A stretch of 64,000 bases of DNA from Pirellulaceae bacterium (GCA_018402565.1 JAGYIQ010000003.1:124001-188000); one strand, 5' to 3'. Counted from the stretch's first letter, positions 45,111-55,147 are shown. Notes: generated by a model from the sequence alone, not told the origin. Numbers and translations are program-made.

Positions 45111-45406
45111 CGGTGGCCGGACAAACCGCGGCAGTTGTTGTTGTAATCGCTCCGCCCCCGGTAAGCTAGAACCGGATGCATTATCACCCCCTGGAGCTGG
45201 GGGCGGGACTCCCCAACCGACAGGAATTCGCTGCGATGCGCACGCGGATGCGTGCCCACGCGACACGCCGCTACGTGCGGCCGCCAGCTGGGCCACGGGT
45301 GGGTCGACTTTCCGGCCCGAGCGGTTATGTTACAGGGACAGGCCGGTCGACCGATCTGGGACCGTCGGTGACCTTAACTATTCGGGGGCTTTCGCGAGCG
45401 CGAACC

Positions 45407-46306
45407 ATGTCGAAACAGAGACGAGAAACTTTTCCTGAGGGCGGTGGGGAGCCTGGTGTGCCGGCCGCCCCGCGACCCAACCAACGTCGCCGCCCCAGTG
45501 GAGATTGGCGTGACTTGTTGGCCCAGCGTTGGCACCTGTGGCTGACGTTTGTTGTCATTTCGGTGGGTGGAACTGTCCTGTACTCGTTGGGCATGGGTGG
45601 GACGAATGTTCCCGAATGGGAGTATGAAGTGGTGGCCGTGTACCCGCACGACCCGACGGCCTTTACCCAGGGCTTGCACTACCACAACGGTTTTCTGTAC
45701 GAGAGCACAGGCCTGGAGGGCAAGTCCTCGATTCGCAAGGTCGACATTGCCACCGGTCAGGTGCTGATCAACATTCCGTTGGAGCCCCGTTATTTCGGGG
45801 AGGGACTGACCATGGTGGGGGACCAGTTCTTTCAGATCACTTGGAAATCGGGCACGGGTTTTGTCTACAACACCGATTTGCAATTGGTCCGCCGCTTCGA
45901 CTACACAGGGCAGGGTTGGGGGCTGACCTACGACGGCACGCACTTGATCATGAGCGACGGAGCGGCCGAGTTATTGTTTTTCGATCCACAAACCATGCAG
46001 CGGGTCAAGACGGTTCCTGTCGTGCTTGGCTCGTTCAAGTTGGATCGAGTCAACGAAATGGAGTTCGTCGACGGCCTGATCTACGCCAACCGGTGGCAAC
46101 AACCGGTGATCTACGTGATCCAGCCCCAAACCGGTCGCGTGCAGGCCAGGATCCCCCTCCAGAATCTACTGCCGGCCGAGGAGCGACCGTCGGGGGCCGA
46201 CGATGGTTCGCTAAACGGCATCGCCTACAATCCTGAGACGCGGACCTTCTACGTCACGGGCAAGAAGTGGCCCAAGTTATTTGAGATCCGCATCAAGAAG
46301 AAGTAG
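45407..46306 (+). CDS. Glutaminyl-peptide cyclotransferase (Glu_cyclase_2 type)
   Basis: A 299-residue protein. A membrane anchor (about 45-65) leads to a five-bladed beta-propeller. The family blocks are clear: YPHDPTAFTQGLHYHNGFLY, ESTGLEGKSSIRKVDIATGQ, GEGLTMVGDQFFQITWKSG, EMEFVDGLIYANRW, and LNGIAYNPETRTFYVTGKKW. The enzyme converts N-terminal glutamine to pyroglutamate and is probably exported and anchored. ATG 45407 is chosen; upstream frame is not conserved in appearance. It precedes the GldA-like ATPase by 146 bases, and a link with the ABC cluster is possible. Confidence 0.92.
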   Translation: MSKQRRETFPEGGGEPGVPAAPRPNQRRRPSGDWRDLLAQRWHLWLTFVVISVGGTVLYSLGMGGTNVPEWEYEVVAVYPHDPTAFTQGLHYHNGFLYESTGLEGKSSIRKVDIATGQVLINIPLEPRYFGEGLTMVGDQFFQITWKSGTGFVYNTDLQLVRRFDYTGQGWGLTYDGTHLIMSDGAAELLFFDPQTMQRVKTVPVVLGSFKLDRVNEMEFVDGLIYANRWQQPVIYVIQPQTGRVQARIPLQNLLPAEERPSGADDGSLNGIAYNPETRTFYVTGKKWPKLFEIRIKKK

Positions 46307-46452
46307 CGACGGTTCAGCCGCCGGCCCAGGGCACTCAAGTTACCCCGGCGTTACTGCGAATGGTCTATTATAACGGCTTGGCGAATCCAGCCCGGTGCCA
46401 AAGAATGTCACGGGGCGGCGGAGCAACAGCCTGTTTGGGAACCCATCCTGCC

Positions 46453-47280
46453 ATGACATCGACACCAGAAGCCAGCGGCCCGGCCGCCCAGAACACGCCC
46501 GATCCAAACGCGCCGATCATGATTGAGGCGGTGCGGTTGTCCAAGTTTTATGGCATTTTTGCGGCCAGCCGGGACGTGTCTTTCACGGTCCGCCAGGGTG
46601 AAGTGGTCGCGTTCCTGGGGCCCAATGGCGCCGGCAAGAGCACCACGATGAAAATGCTGACGGGCTACTTGGCTCCCTCAGAGGGCTACGCTCGGATCGC
46701 CGGTCACGACATGGCCACGGATCGTCTGGCGGGCGCGCAACACCTGGGCTATCTGCCCGAGACCGGGCCGCTGTACATGGACATGACCCCGTTCGGCATG
46801 CTCAAGTTTTTTGCTGAAGCCCGCGGCATGAAGGACAAGCAGGTCAAACAGCGGATCGCCGCAGTGGTCGAAATCTGCGATTTGAGCAGCGTGATCTACA
46901 AGCCCATCAACAAACTCTCCAAGGGCTACAAGCAGCGAGTCGGCATGGCTCAAGCCTTGATTCACGAGCCCGAGGTCTTGATTCTGGACGAGCCCACCAG
47001 CGGCTTGGATCCGAATCAAATCCGGGGCGTCCGCGAGACGATTCGTCGCTTGGGCGAGACCAAGACGATCTTGTTGTCCACGCACATTTTGCAAGAAGTG
47101 CAAGCCATGTGCTCGCGGGTGGTCATGATCAACGAAGGTCGCTTGGTCTACGACGGGCCCTTGTCGGAAATCGACCCTGACGGCGTCGGCTTGGACGATG
47201 TGTTTGCCCAGCGAACCGGTTATTTCGAACAAGTCGAACGGATGAACAAGATCAAAGCAGCGGCGGCGGCCGGCGATTGA
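46453..47280 (+). CDS. ABC transporter ATP-binding protein (GldA-like)
   Basis: A 275-residue ATPase with all motifs: Walker A GPNGAGKST (56-64), Q-loop region LPETGPLY, signature LSKGYKQRVGMAQAL, Walker B VLILDEPTSGLDP, and the H-loop LLSTHI. The C-terminal extension (DDVFAQRTGYFEQVERMNK) is usual for ABC-2 exporters. It is followed by a GldF-GldG fusion gene, so it is probably the ATPase of that complex, and perhaps of the divergent permease too. In Bacteroidota GldA/F/G serve gliding; in planctomycetes the role is unknown. Confidence 0.95.
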   Translation: MTSTPEASGPAAQNTPDPNAPIMIEAVRLSKFYGIFAASRDVSFTVRQGEVVAFLGPNGAGKSTTMKMLTGYLAPSEGYARIAGHDMATDRLAGAQHLGYLPETGPLYMDMTPFGMLKFFAEARGMKDKQVKQRIAAVVEICDLSSVIYKPINKLSKGYKQRVGMAQALIHEPEVLILDEPTSGLDPNQIRGVRETIRRLGETKTILLSTHILQEVQAMCSRVVMINEGRLVYDGPLSEIDPDGVGLDDVFAQRTGYFEQVERMNKIKAAAAAGD

Positions 47281-47377
47281 TGCGCGGCAGGGGCATCGGC
47301 GACGGGCAGCGACAGTGGTTTGGTACAGGGCGAGGTTTCGAGGCAACCGCAGGGCTTCCAGCACAGCTAGGGTACAG

Positions 47378-47515
47378 ATGGGAACGAACGAAATTGGCGT
47401 CAGCAGCAGTGAAGCCTCGTGGATGGGCCTGGGCTTGATAGGCCAGATGGGCACAAACGAGATTGGCTTGAGCAGCAGTGAAGCGTCGCTGATGGGCTTT
47501 GCCTTGATGTTAGTG
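47378..47515 (+). repeat. 69-bp tandem duplication at the start of the GldF-GldG gene
   Basis: Two copies (47378-47446 and 47447-47515) each begin with ATGGG(A/C)AC(G/A)AACGA(A/G)ATTGG and keep the frame. Each carries its own ATG, so the duplication also doubles the potential start codon. Confidence 0.85.
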
Positions 47516-50416
47516 ATCGACCTGCTGTTTCTGGTGGCTGTTTTTCTGGTGATGAGCCCGATCTTCGCGCTGCGTCCAGCGTCGTACGCTGTGATGAAAC
47601 GCAACTTCGTCAATTACTTCTCGAATCCCACGGGTTATGTCTTCCTGTGCGTGTTTGTGCTCTTGACCAGCTTTGCGGCGTTTTGGCCACACGAATTCTT
47701 TGCCAACAATCTGGCCAACTTCGATCAGCTCAATCGGGTCTTGCCCTACGTGATGTTGATTTTTATCCCGGCAATTACCATGAGTGTGTGGGCCGAGGAA
47801 CGTCGCCAGGGCACGGATGAATTGCTGCTGACGCTGCCTGCTCTGGATTTTGATATCGTGATTGGCAAGTACTTCGCGGCTGTATTCGTCTTTACGGTCT
47901 CCCTGTTGTTCTCCCAACTGTCCAACTTTGCCGTTTTGCTGGCGCTCACCGGTGGCTACCTGGACGACGGCATCCTGATGTCAACTTACCTGGGTTATTG
48001 GTTTGTGGGCCTGGCGATGTTGGCACTGGGGATGGTCGCCAGCTTCCTGACAAACAACTTGACGGTCAGCTTCATTTTTGGTGTCGTCTTGAACGCGCCG
48101 CTGGCGTTTTTCTCGAACGCCGACGTCATCTTTGCGTCGCAAGCTTGGGTGGAGTTCATGTACGAATGGTCGCTGCTGCGTCGCTTCGGCGATTTTGGCC
48201 GAGGCTTGATCGCACTGCCGAACATTGTCTACTTCATTGGTCTGGCGGTTTTGGGCGTCTACCTGAGCTTGTTGTTGATTGGCCGGCGGCATTGGATGGG
48301 TGGCAAAGACGGCCAGTCGTTATTTGGGCATTTCCTGATCCGCGCCGTGGCATTGGTAGCGGCCTGCGTCGCCACGGTGCTGCTGTGCCAACATACCTTC
48401 CTCAATCGCTTGGTTCGCTTGGACTTATCCAGCGGGCGGGTCAATACCTTGTCCCCCGATTCGCTGACCTTGTTGAGCGGTTTGGGCAGCAGCGACGCTA
48501 CGGCAGGAACCCCCGGTAAACCGATTCTGATCGAAGCCTACATCAGCAGTGACTTGCCACCGGAGTATGTGCAAATCCGCTACGAATTGGTCAACCTGTT
48601 GAAAGAGTTCGACGCGATTGGCGGTGATCGAATCCAGGTACGGTTGCATGAGAACATCTCACCGTTTGGCGAAGAAGCGATTCTAGGAGAAAACAAGTAC
48701 GGGATCCGTGTGCAACGCGTGACCACGCGTGCTCGCGGGGCGTTGCGCGACGAAGATGTGGTGCTGGGCGTGGCCTTCTCCAGCGGCCTGCAGCGGGTTG
48801 TCATACCCTTCTTTCACTACGGCATGGCGGTGGAGTACGAACTGATCCGCTCGATCACCACGGTGGCCGCCGCCGAGCGCAAGACCATCGGGATTGTCGC
48901 CACGGACTTGCTGATTTCGGGTGGACGTGTGCAAATGGAAGACGGACGATCGGCCACGATTCCTCGAGCCAAGATCATTGCCGAATTGGAGAAACAGTAC
49001 AATGTTGTAGACGTCATCCCCAACGGACCGTTGGACCTGTGGTTGGATGAAGCCAAGACACAACGACGCTACGATGTGCTGATGCTGGTCCAGCCCTCGA
49101 AGATGACTCCACTGGGCTTGTCCTACACGCTGGATGCCATCAAGACCGGCCAGCCGACGGTGATCTTCGAAGACCCATTGTCGTTTGGCAGTTCCAACTA
49201 CCAATGGCCACCGGAGATGGTTCAGGATCACGAAACACGAGAATATTTCCCGATCCTCTTGGGAACATCCCAACCCCGTTTGACGGGGCAACTGTCCGCC
49301 GATCTGCGGCCCTTGTGGAATTACTTGGGAATTCAAACCGTGGCCCAACAGCGGGGTGGTCGCGATGGTTCACCACGCGACGTGCCGGCGATTGTGTGGC
49401 AAAAGAACGCCTATTACCCCCAATCGCTGTTCCTGAACAAGCACCTGGAGTATGTCGTCGTCCGCAAGGCGACCGCCGGGGGACTCAACTTGGACGTCAC
49501 CATCGACCCCGAGCATGAAGCCACCCGCTCGCTGAACGAATTGGCGTTTCCCTATCCAGGGGCGATCATGCCGCTGCCCAATCAACGCTGGGAATTCAAG
49601 CCCCTCGTGCGAACGGGCAAAGCCGGTTTCTTGTGGTTTGAAGACTTCGACTCCAGTCGCTTGCTGGAGGCGGAAATCCGACGCCTGCGGACCGGCGAAC
49701 AGAACCCGCAGTTTCTGGCGGCCGAAATTTCTGGGGGCGCCACCGATGGCAGTGGGGAAGGTGCTCAGGTGGTCTACGTGGCAGATGTCGATGTGTTGGC
49801 GGACTACTTCGTGAATCTCCGCAATCGACCAGCCACCTCCAGTGTCGACTATCGCTTCGAGAACGTGGCCTTTGTTCTCAACATCTTCGACTACCTGTCG
49901 GGCGAAGATCGCTACAACAACATCCGCAACAAACGGCCCCAGCAGTTCACGCTGGGATTGGTCGAGCGGGAGCGGGAGCGAGAATGGGTCCAGGTCAATG
50001 AAAAGATGAATGCCGCGCGGAAGAACGTGGAAACCACGTTGGCACAGGCCCGACAAGAGTTTGAAGCGGCCACCGACCCGATCCTGCGAAACATCGACGA
50101 CTTGCAAAAGCGACAGGCGCGGGGCGAAAACGTCGCGGGGCAACGAGAACAACTCATCAGCACCCTGCAACAGCGGCAACAGGAAGAAAATCAGAAATTG
50201 CAACAGGAGCTGACCGTCCAAAACAATCGCCTACAAGACGAAGAGCGGCTGATCCGGCGTGAAGCGGAGAACGCGATTCAAAAAATCCAGCGTGGCTACA
50301 AGGTCACGGGGGTGCTGCTGCCGCCGATCCCGCCGCTGATCCTGGGCTTGATCGTGTTCACACGTCGGCGGTTGCGCGAGCGAGAAGGCGTTTCCAAAGC
50401 GCGACTCCGCACCTGA
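47378..50416 (+). CDS. GldF-GldG fusion: ABC-2 permease joined to GldG-type protein
   Basis: The protein has about 1012 residues. The first 300 form an ABC-2 permease with six or seven helices (FVNYFSNPTGYVFLCVFVLL; SVWAEERRQGTDELLLTLPA). The rest is a GldG-like extracytoplasmic part (LDLSSGRVNTLSPDSLTLLS, then VRLHENISPFGEEA and GIVATDLLI), a coiled coil (about 870-960) and a last helix (PPIPPLILGLIVFTRR). The first 46 residues are an exact-length tandem duplication of 23 residues beginning MGTNEIG. Starts at 47378 or 47447 are therefore both possible. Together with the ATPase upstream and DUF4340 protein downstream it forms one transport module; the substrate is unknown. Confidence 0.92.
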   Translation: MGTNEIGVSSSEASWMGLGLIGQMGTNEIGLSSSEASLMGFALMLVIDLLFLVAVFLVMSPIFALRPASYAVMKRNFVNYFSNPTGYVFLCVFVLLTSFAAFWPHEFFANNLANFDQLNRVLPYVMLIFIPAITMSVWAEERRQGTDELLLTLPALDFDIVIGKYFAAVFVFTVSLLFSQLSNFAVLLALTGGYLDDGILMSTYLGYWFVGLAMLALGMVASFLTNNLTVSFIFGVVLNAPLAFFSNADVIFASQAWVEFMYEWSLLRRFGDFGRGLIALPNIVYFIGLAVLGVYLSLLLIGRRHWMGGKDGQSLFGHFLIRAVALVAACVATVLLCQHTFLNRLVRLDLSSGRVNTLSPDSLTLLSGLGSSDATAGTPGKPILIEAYISSDLPPEYVQIRYELVNLLKEFDAIGGDRIQVRLHENISPFGEEAILGENKYGIRVQRVTTRARGALRDEDVVLGVAFSSGLQRVVIPFFHYGMAVEYELIRSITTVAAAERKTIGIVATDLLISGGRVQMEDGRSATIPRAKIIAELEKQYNVVDVIPNGPLDLWLDEAKTQRRYDVLMLVQPSKMTPLGLSYTLDAIKTGQPTVIFEDPLSFGSSNYQWPPEMVQDHETREYFPILLGTSQPRLTGQLSADLRPLWNYLGIQTVAQQRGGRDGSPRDVPAIVWQKNAYYPQSLFLNKHLEYVVVRKATAGGLNLDVTIDPEHEATRSLNELAFPYPGAIMPLPNQRWEFKPLVRTGKAGFLWFEDFDSSRLLEAEIRRLRTGEQNPQFLAAEISGGATDGSGEGAQVVYVADVDVLADYFVNLRNRPATSSVDYRFENVAFVLNIFDYLSGEDRYNNIRNKRPQQFTLGLVEREREREWVQVNEKMNAARKNVETTLAQARQEFEAATDPILRNIDDLQKRQARGENVAGQREQLISTLQQRQQEENQKLQQELTVQNNRLQDEERLIRREAENAIQKIQRGYKVTGVLLPPIPPLILGLIVFTRRRLREREGVSKARLRT

Positions 50417-50572
50417 TCCCGCTGGCAGCATCCCGCTGGCAGCCAGTCTGCCACCCAAGCAATTTGACCCAGCGTTTTCACCCAGCAATTTCAACCGGCG
50501 ATTTCAACCGGCGATTTCAACCCAAGCGATCTCGAGACTAACTTTCGCAGACGGACTTATAAGGATTCGACC

Positions 50573-52102
50573 TTGAACACGGAACAAGTCAAGACGGCGG
50601 CTTGGTTAGCAGTGGCAGCGACGCTGTCGATTCTGGCGTTTCTCAATCTACCCAAGCCCATCGAATTGGAGAGCCAGGCCAAGGTCAATCAGGCCTTGTT
50701 CCCGACCTATCAGGCCAGCAGCGTGTGGGAGATCCAGATCCAACAGCCGCCCACCGCTGATTACAAACTGCGGCGGCCAGCGGCCGTGGTGGAGCAGTTG
50801 ACCGCCAAACGCGCCGCCGGACGCGGCTGGGAATTGCTGGAGTACGAAGGCTTCCCAGCAGAAAACACCCAACGCATTGGTCAATTGTCGGCCATTTTGA
50901 ACGATCTGAAAATCCTGGAGGTCGTCAGTGAAAATGCCTCGGATGCCGAATTGGCCGAGTACGGCTTGTTGGCGGCCGATAGCAACGCAGGTCTGGCCTC
51001 GCAAAAGGGCACGCGGTTGAAGCTCAGCACCAGCGATCAAACTGTGGTGGGCGATCTGTTGGTGGGCAAGAGTATTCCCGCCAAGGATCAAGCCGTCGCC
51101 ACCGCCTACGTTCGGCCCTACACAGAGTCCTCCATCTATCGGGTGGCCCTGGACAAAGAACTGCTCCGCTCCTCGTTGTTGGAGTGGATCAATCCCAACC
51201 CACTCAGCATCCAAGGCCCGGCGGACCTACCGCGAATTGGCCCCGCCTTTCGCGTGGTTACTCGGATCGAAGTCGGCACCTCACAACAAGGACGCCCCAG
51301 CAGTGATCCTTATCGGGCCGAATTCAAGTACACCGAGCCCGTGTCCCTCGAAACGCTGTCCACCATGGTCGCTGGGCAATGGCAGTCGACTGCCAAGAGT
51401 CGCTTGCCCGCCAGTCTGGAGTTTACTCAAGGTTGGCGCCGCGGCATGGATGTGGTTCCTGCCCTATTGTTCCTGTTGGATGTCAAACGCAAGAGCCCGG
51501 CAGCGACCGAGTTGTTCCTGCGGGGCGCTCCGGCCCCAGACAAGGGTTTGGCCGAATTGGCCGAATTGGGCTTTGCCTTCGAAGCCACCGAGAACGAACC
51601 GCGACTGGTCGGGGAAACCGGCCAAATGACCGTGGCGACTGAGGGAGGTGTGCAGTTTCATTTTGCAGCCGGCCGAGTCACCGCCGAGAACAGTGTTCCG
51701 GTGGTCATCTATGCGAACTTGCGACCGGACGGGGAATTGGCCCCACCCACCCTGGGGGAACTGCCAGCGGAGTCCGTGGATTGGGCCGAGGAGCGACGCG
51801 CTAGCGAGCTGGACAACCTGCGGCGAGAATTGGCCCGGCAAACCGAAGATTGGGAGCGATTCCAACAACAGCGTCAACAGGATCTGACGACAACCAACGA
51901 ACGCTTGGCACCGTGGATCTTTTATCTACCCGCTGAGTACGTAACCCGCGCCATCCCCGACCTCCGGCTGGGCCCAGCTCAGTCCGATGCTCCGGAAAAT
52001 GCAACGGTTCCCGACGAAACGTCGGACACTGCCGACCAGTCGGACACGTCGGACACGTCGGACACTTCCGACACTTCCGACACGACGGACAATGCGAACT
52101 GA
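50573..52102 (+). CDS. DUF4340 domain protein
   Basis: A 509-residue protein with an N-terminal membrane anchor (AAWLAVAATLSILAFLNLP). DUF4340 repeats follow: NTQRIGQLSAILNDLKILEV with AELAEYGLL, and the second half around EFTQGWRRGMDV and VLLAFEATENEPR-like segments. A coiled stretch (EERRASELDNLRRELARQTE) precedes the end. A 9-bp repeat encodes (SDT)n in the acidic tail. TTG 50573 has AAGGA seven bases before it. DUF4340 proteins follow GldG genes in many bacteria, so it belongs to the same export complex. Its stop is ten bases from that of the convergent flippase. Confidence 0.88.
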   Translation: MNTEQVKTAAWLAVAATLSILAFLNLPKPIELESQAKVNQALFPTYQASSVWEIQIQQPPTADYKLRRPAAVVEQLTAKRAAGRGWELLEYEGFPAENTQRIGQLSAILNDLKILEVVSENASDAELAEYGLLAADSNAGLASQKGTRLKLSTSDQTVVGDLLVGKSIPAKDQAVATAYVRPYTESSIYRVALDKELLRSSLLEWINPNPLSIQGPADLPRIGPAFRVVTRIEVGTSQQGRPSSDPYRAEFKYTEPVSLETLSTMVAGQWQSTAKSRLPASLEFTQGWRRGMDVVPALLFLLDVKRKSPAATELFLRGAPAPDKGLAELAELGFAFEATENEPRLVGETGQMTVATEGGVQFHFAAGRVTAENSVPVVIYANLRPDGELAPPTLGELPAESVDWAEERRASELDNLRRELARQTEDWERFQQQRQQDLTTTNERLAPWIFYLPAEYVTRAIPDLRLGPAQSDAPENATVPDETSDTADQSDTSDTSDTSDTSDTTDNAN

Positions 52103-52112
52103 TCGCCGCGTC

Positions 52113-53645
52113 TTAGTTTTCGCGATGGCGTCGTGTGACCTTGTTCCACAAGCCGACGGCCACGGCGTGCAGTCGGCTCTGCTCTTCGCGTGAGAAGATC
52201 CCGGTAAATCCAAGCAGAAGGGCCAGCCAAGCCAACCAAGCCAACGCGCCGCCATGGCCGATGACCAAGAGGCTGCTACCCAGCATCAGTGCCACCAAAC
52301 CGAGGTCCCACCCCAGCCCCAGACGGGCTGCCACGACCATGTGGATCAGTTGCTGGGCGGCGATGCCACAAGCGGTGCCCCAGGCAGCCCCCTCGATCCC
52401 ATATTGCGGCACCAAGTAATAGTTCACAACCGCATTGACCACCAGACCAGCGACCGTGCCCAACAGGGACCAGCGAGCGATCCCCGCGCACCAGAAGTAA
52501 TTCATCCACAGCAGTGACAGGCAGCAGCCCAGGTAAAAATAGGCCAGAGCCGGCATCAGGCCAATGGCCGAATCGTATTTGCCGTTGAACAGTACGTGAC
52601 AGAGCGGCCCTGCCGTGGCCACCAGGAACAGACTTAACGTCAGGCCGCACCCGCCGACCAATTTTAGCGCCAAGTGTGTCTGAAGTTGGACTTCGGCAAC
52701 CTGTCCCTCCTCCCAGGCTCGAGCGGTGTATGGCAATAACGTGCGAGCCACCCAAATGACCACTGCCATCATGACTGCCGGCAGGACTTGCATCGCTTCG
52801 TACGTGCCGACCTCGTGCAACACCGTCTGTGAGGTGGCCTGATAGAGATTGACGATCATGAATTTATCGACCGTAAAAAACAAATTCCCCACCAAGTCAC
52901 TGACAAAAAACAACAACAGCACAGGCAGCATCCCCGACCAGGTGCTGGCCCAGTTCAAAGCGGCCTGATCCGCCGGCAGTCCAGCCCACACTCGTCGCCA
53001 CGCCGGGAACCCGATGATCAAGGGAACCATTGACGATAGAGCGAAGGCGTACAAGACCGCCCAGGCGGTGCTGCCGCAGAGGAACAAGAAGCCCAACGTC
53101 GCCAGTGTCAAAGTCAACGTGCTGACGAGATTGAGATTGGAGGCCAGACGACCATGTCGCAGTGCCAGTATCATCTCCATCACAAACGAGAACACACCAA
53201 ACGGCAGCAGGACGAGAGCCGCTGCCGAAATCAAGTGCCCCAAGTTGGCATCGCCCAAGGCCCAGTCCGCGATCGTGGCGCGCTGCAAACACAACAGGCC
53301 GACGCCCAACCCCAGACTGCCGAAGCAGATAAGGGTTGCTTGCCGAATGAATCCACGCAGCTGCCCACGACTTTCATAAATAGAAAAATATCGCCCAAAG
53401 CAAGCAGGAATACTGAGCAGGAGCAATGGGGACACCGTCAGCACCATGGTATGCAACATCGACCAAGTGCCCAGTTCCTCGGCCGGCAACCAGCGGCAGA
53501 CCAACACCGAGCGCACGAACCCCAACGCCTTCTGACCGATCGTGAGCAACAACAGCAACAACAGGCTGGAGAGGAAAGAGTCAACCGCGCGTGGCGATAC
53601 GGCAGATGTCGCGCCCGATAGCGGTGGAGTGGTAACGGAGGTCAT
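52113..53645 (-). CDS. Polysaccharide flippase (MATE/Wzx superfamily)
   Basis: A 510-residue membrane protein with about 14 predicted helices. The opening SLLLLLLLTIGQKALGFVRS and VCRWLPAEELGTWSMLHTMV show the Wzx/MviN-type arrangement, and RYFSIYESRGQLRGFIRQA and VAEVQLQTHLALKLVGGCG lie in loops. It would flip lipid-linked oligosaccharide units across the inner membrane. It is divergent from an acyltransferase and two GNAT genes, which together suggest an exopolysaccharide or glycan-modification locus. No polymerase gene is seen in the window. Confidence 0.88.
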   Translation of the reverse strand: MTSVTTPPLSGATSAVSPRAVDSFLSSLLLLLLLTIGQKALGFVRSVLVCRWLPAEELGTWSMLHTMVLTVSPLLLLSIPACFGRYFSIYESRGQLRGFIRQATLICFGSLGLGVGLLCLQRATIADWALGDANLGHLISAAALVLLPFGVFSFVMEMILALRHGRLASNLNLVSTLTLTLATLGFLFLCGSTAWAVLYAFALSSMVPLIIGFPAWRRVWAGLPADQAALNWASTWSGMLPVLLLFFVSDLVGNLFFTVDKFMIVNLYQATSQTVLHEVGTYEAMQVLPAVMMAVVIWVARTLLPYTARAWEEGQVAEVQLQTHLALKLVGGCGLTLSLFLVATAGPLCHVLFNGKYDSAIGLMPALAYFYLGCCLSLLWMNYFWCAGIARWSLLGTVAGLVVNAVVNYYLVPQYGIEGAAWGTACGIAAQQLIHMVVAARLGLGWDLGLVALMLGSSLLVIGHGGALAWLAWLALLLGFTGIFSREEQSRLHAVAVGLWNKVTRRHREN

Positions 53646-53854
53646 GGCCGGCGCGTTTCGCCCAAAGGAGGGGAGGGAATCAACGTGGAAGCATCGACAA
53701 GAATCCTAGGTTACGGATAAGGCGAGTTCGCTGGATTCCGACCGTTGCAGTCGTAAAAAGCAAAGTCGGCACAATCGTCATAACTCGTGACAGTTCGTGA
53801 TCAATCGGGTCGCACCTCCGATTTGTACGGGAAGGAACGAAGCCTTATTGAGCT

Positions 53855-55147
53855 ATGAATTTGAAGGGCTGCACGAATTTGAAGGGCCACACCGCGCCGG
53901 CTCCCTCATTCGACGACGTGACCCCGCACCATGTTCCTCCCAGCTGGAAGGCTTTGCCCCCTGTGACAGCGACCACTGCTGGCGACTTCATTCCGACCGC
54001 TCATGTCGTCTCCAAAGCCAACCGAATCTTTGAACTGGACGCGTTGAGGGCCTTGGCAGCGATCAACTTGATGCTGTTCCATTTCACCTGGGTCTACGCT
54101 GAAAAGTACGGCTTTACCTCGGACATCGCCTTCAAGTACCCGTACGGGAAGTACGGCACGCAGTTGTTCTTTATGCTCAGCGGCTTGGTCAATGCCATGA
54201 CACTGCTGCGTCGTCCGTCCGCCAGCGAATACCTCAAAAGTCGATCGATTCGCATCCTCCCCCCGTTTCTGCTGGTGTTGGGACTGAACCTTTTGTTGGT
54301 GCAATGGATGCCCCTGCGAGACCATGTCCAGTTGTCGACCGCAACGGTGGCGGCCAATGCCACATTGGTCCCGGGGTTGCTGGGTTACGAATGCATCGAG
54401 CCTGTGACGTGGACCCTGCAGGTCGAAGTCCAATTTTACGCGGCGTTATTGCTGCTGTTTGCCAGCGGCGCGCTGCAGCGTCCGTTTTGGCCGCTGGTGG
54501 GTTGCCTAGCGTTTTGTGGCGTGTACGGTGGCTGGCACAACCAAATCGATGACACCTTAATTAACAGTCAATTTTATGCCTGGAGTCGATGGTGGCGAGA
54601 GGCATTGATCGTCGATCACTTCCCGTTGTTTGCCATGGGTATCTTCATCCATCAAGGCTACTTGGAACGCAGGCTATCGCAGAAAATTAAATATTCGATC
54701 GGTGTACTGCTCGCGGCTGTGGTGTTTCATGCGATCGACCTAAGACACAGTTCGCCGATCGCGACCTTGGCCTTGATTGGTCTATTGGTCGCGGCCCAAT
54801 ACGGCAAACTACCGGTCCTGCGGATCAAGCCCCTGTTGTTTATCAGCGGCATTTCCTACTCGCTGTACCTGCTGCACAACAACTTGGGCACCGTAATCAT
54901 TTATTACTTGAATCACAACGGCGTGCCTCCGTTGGCCTGTTTCGTGATCACGATGGGATTGGTGATCGCTATCTCTGCCCTGGCCGCCTACGGTATCGAA
55001 CGCCCATTGGGTCGCCTGGTCCATCGCCTCTGGACGCCGAATGCGGCGACGCTGCCCACCAAGCTCGAAACAACACGACCGGCGGTTGCGCGAGAACTGG
55101 AAGTTGCTCGACCAGCCACCCCTTCACCCGCTGAAAGCTGTTCATGA
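53855..55147 (+). CDS. Acyltransferase family 3 membrane protein
   Basis: A 430-residue protein with about ten helices. FELDALRALAAINLMLFHFT is the family opening, with the His near the membrane face; GTQLFFMLSGLVNAMTLL and VTWTLQVEVQFYAALLLLF are later motifs. Such enzymes O-acetylate or acylate surface glycans. The first residues MNLKGCTNLKGHTAP come from a tandem duplication of 18 bp (AATTTGAAGGGCTGCACG), so the true start could lie a few residues downstream. The stop overlaps the next gene by four bases (ATGA), so the two are coupled. Confidence 0.9.
   Translation: MNLKGCTNLKGHTAPAPSFDDVTPHHVPPSWKALPPVTATTAGDFIPTAHVVSKANRIFELDALRALAAINLMLFHFTWVYAEKYGFTSDIAFKYPYGKYGTQLFFMLSGLVNAMTLLRRPSASEYLKSRSIRILPPFLLVLGLNLLLVQWMPLRDHVQLSTATVAANATLVPGLLGYECIEPVTWTLQVEVQFYAALLLLFASGALQRPFWPLVGCLAFCGVYGGWHNQIDDTLINSQFYAWSRWWREALIVDHFPLFAMGIFIHQGYLERRLSQKIKYSIGVLLAAVVFHAIDLRHSSPIATLALIGLLVAAQYGKLPVLRIKPLLFISGISYSLYLLHNNLGTVIIYYLNHNGVPPLACFVITMGLVIAISALAAYGIERPLGRLVHRLWTPNAATLPTKLETTRPAVARELEVARPATPSPAESCS

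Noticed and set aside
45176..45406. N-terminal extension of the cyclotransferase ORF and of the divergent permease ORF
   Set aside because: The two extensions overlap in opposite directions and are Arg/Pro/Gly-rich; downstream ATG codons give normal family N-termini.
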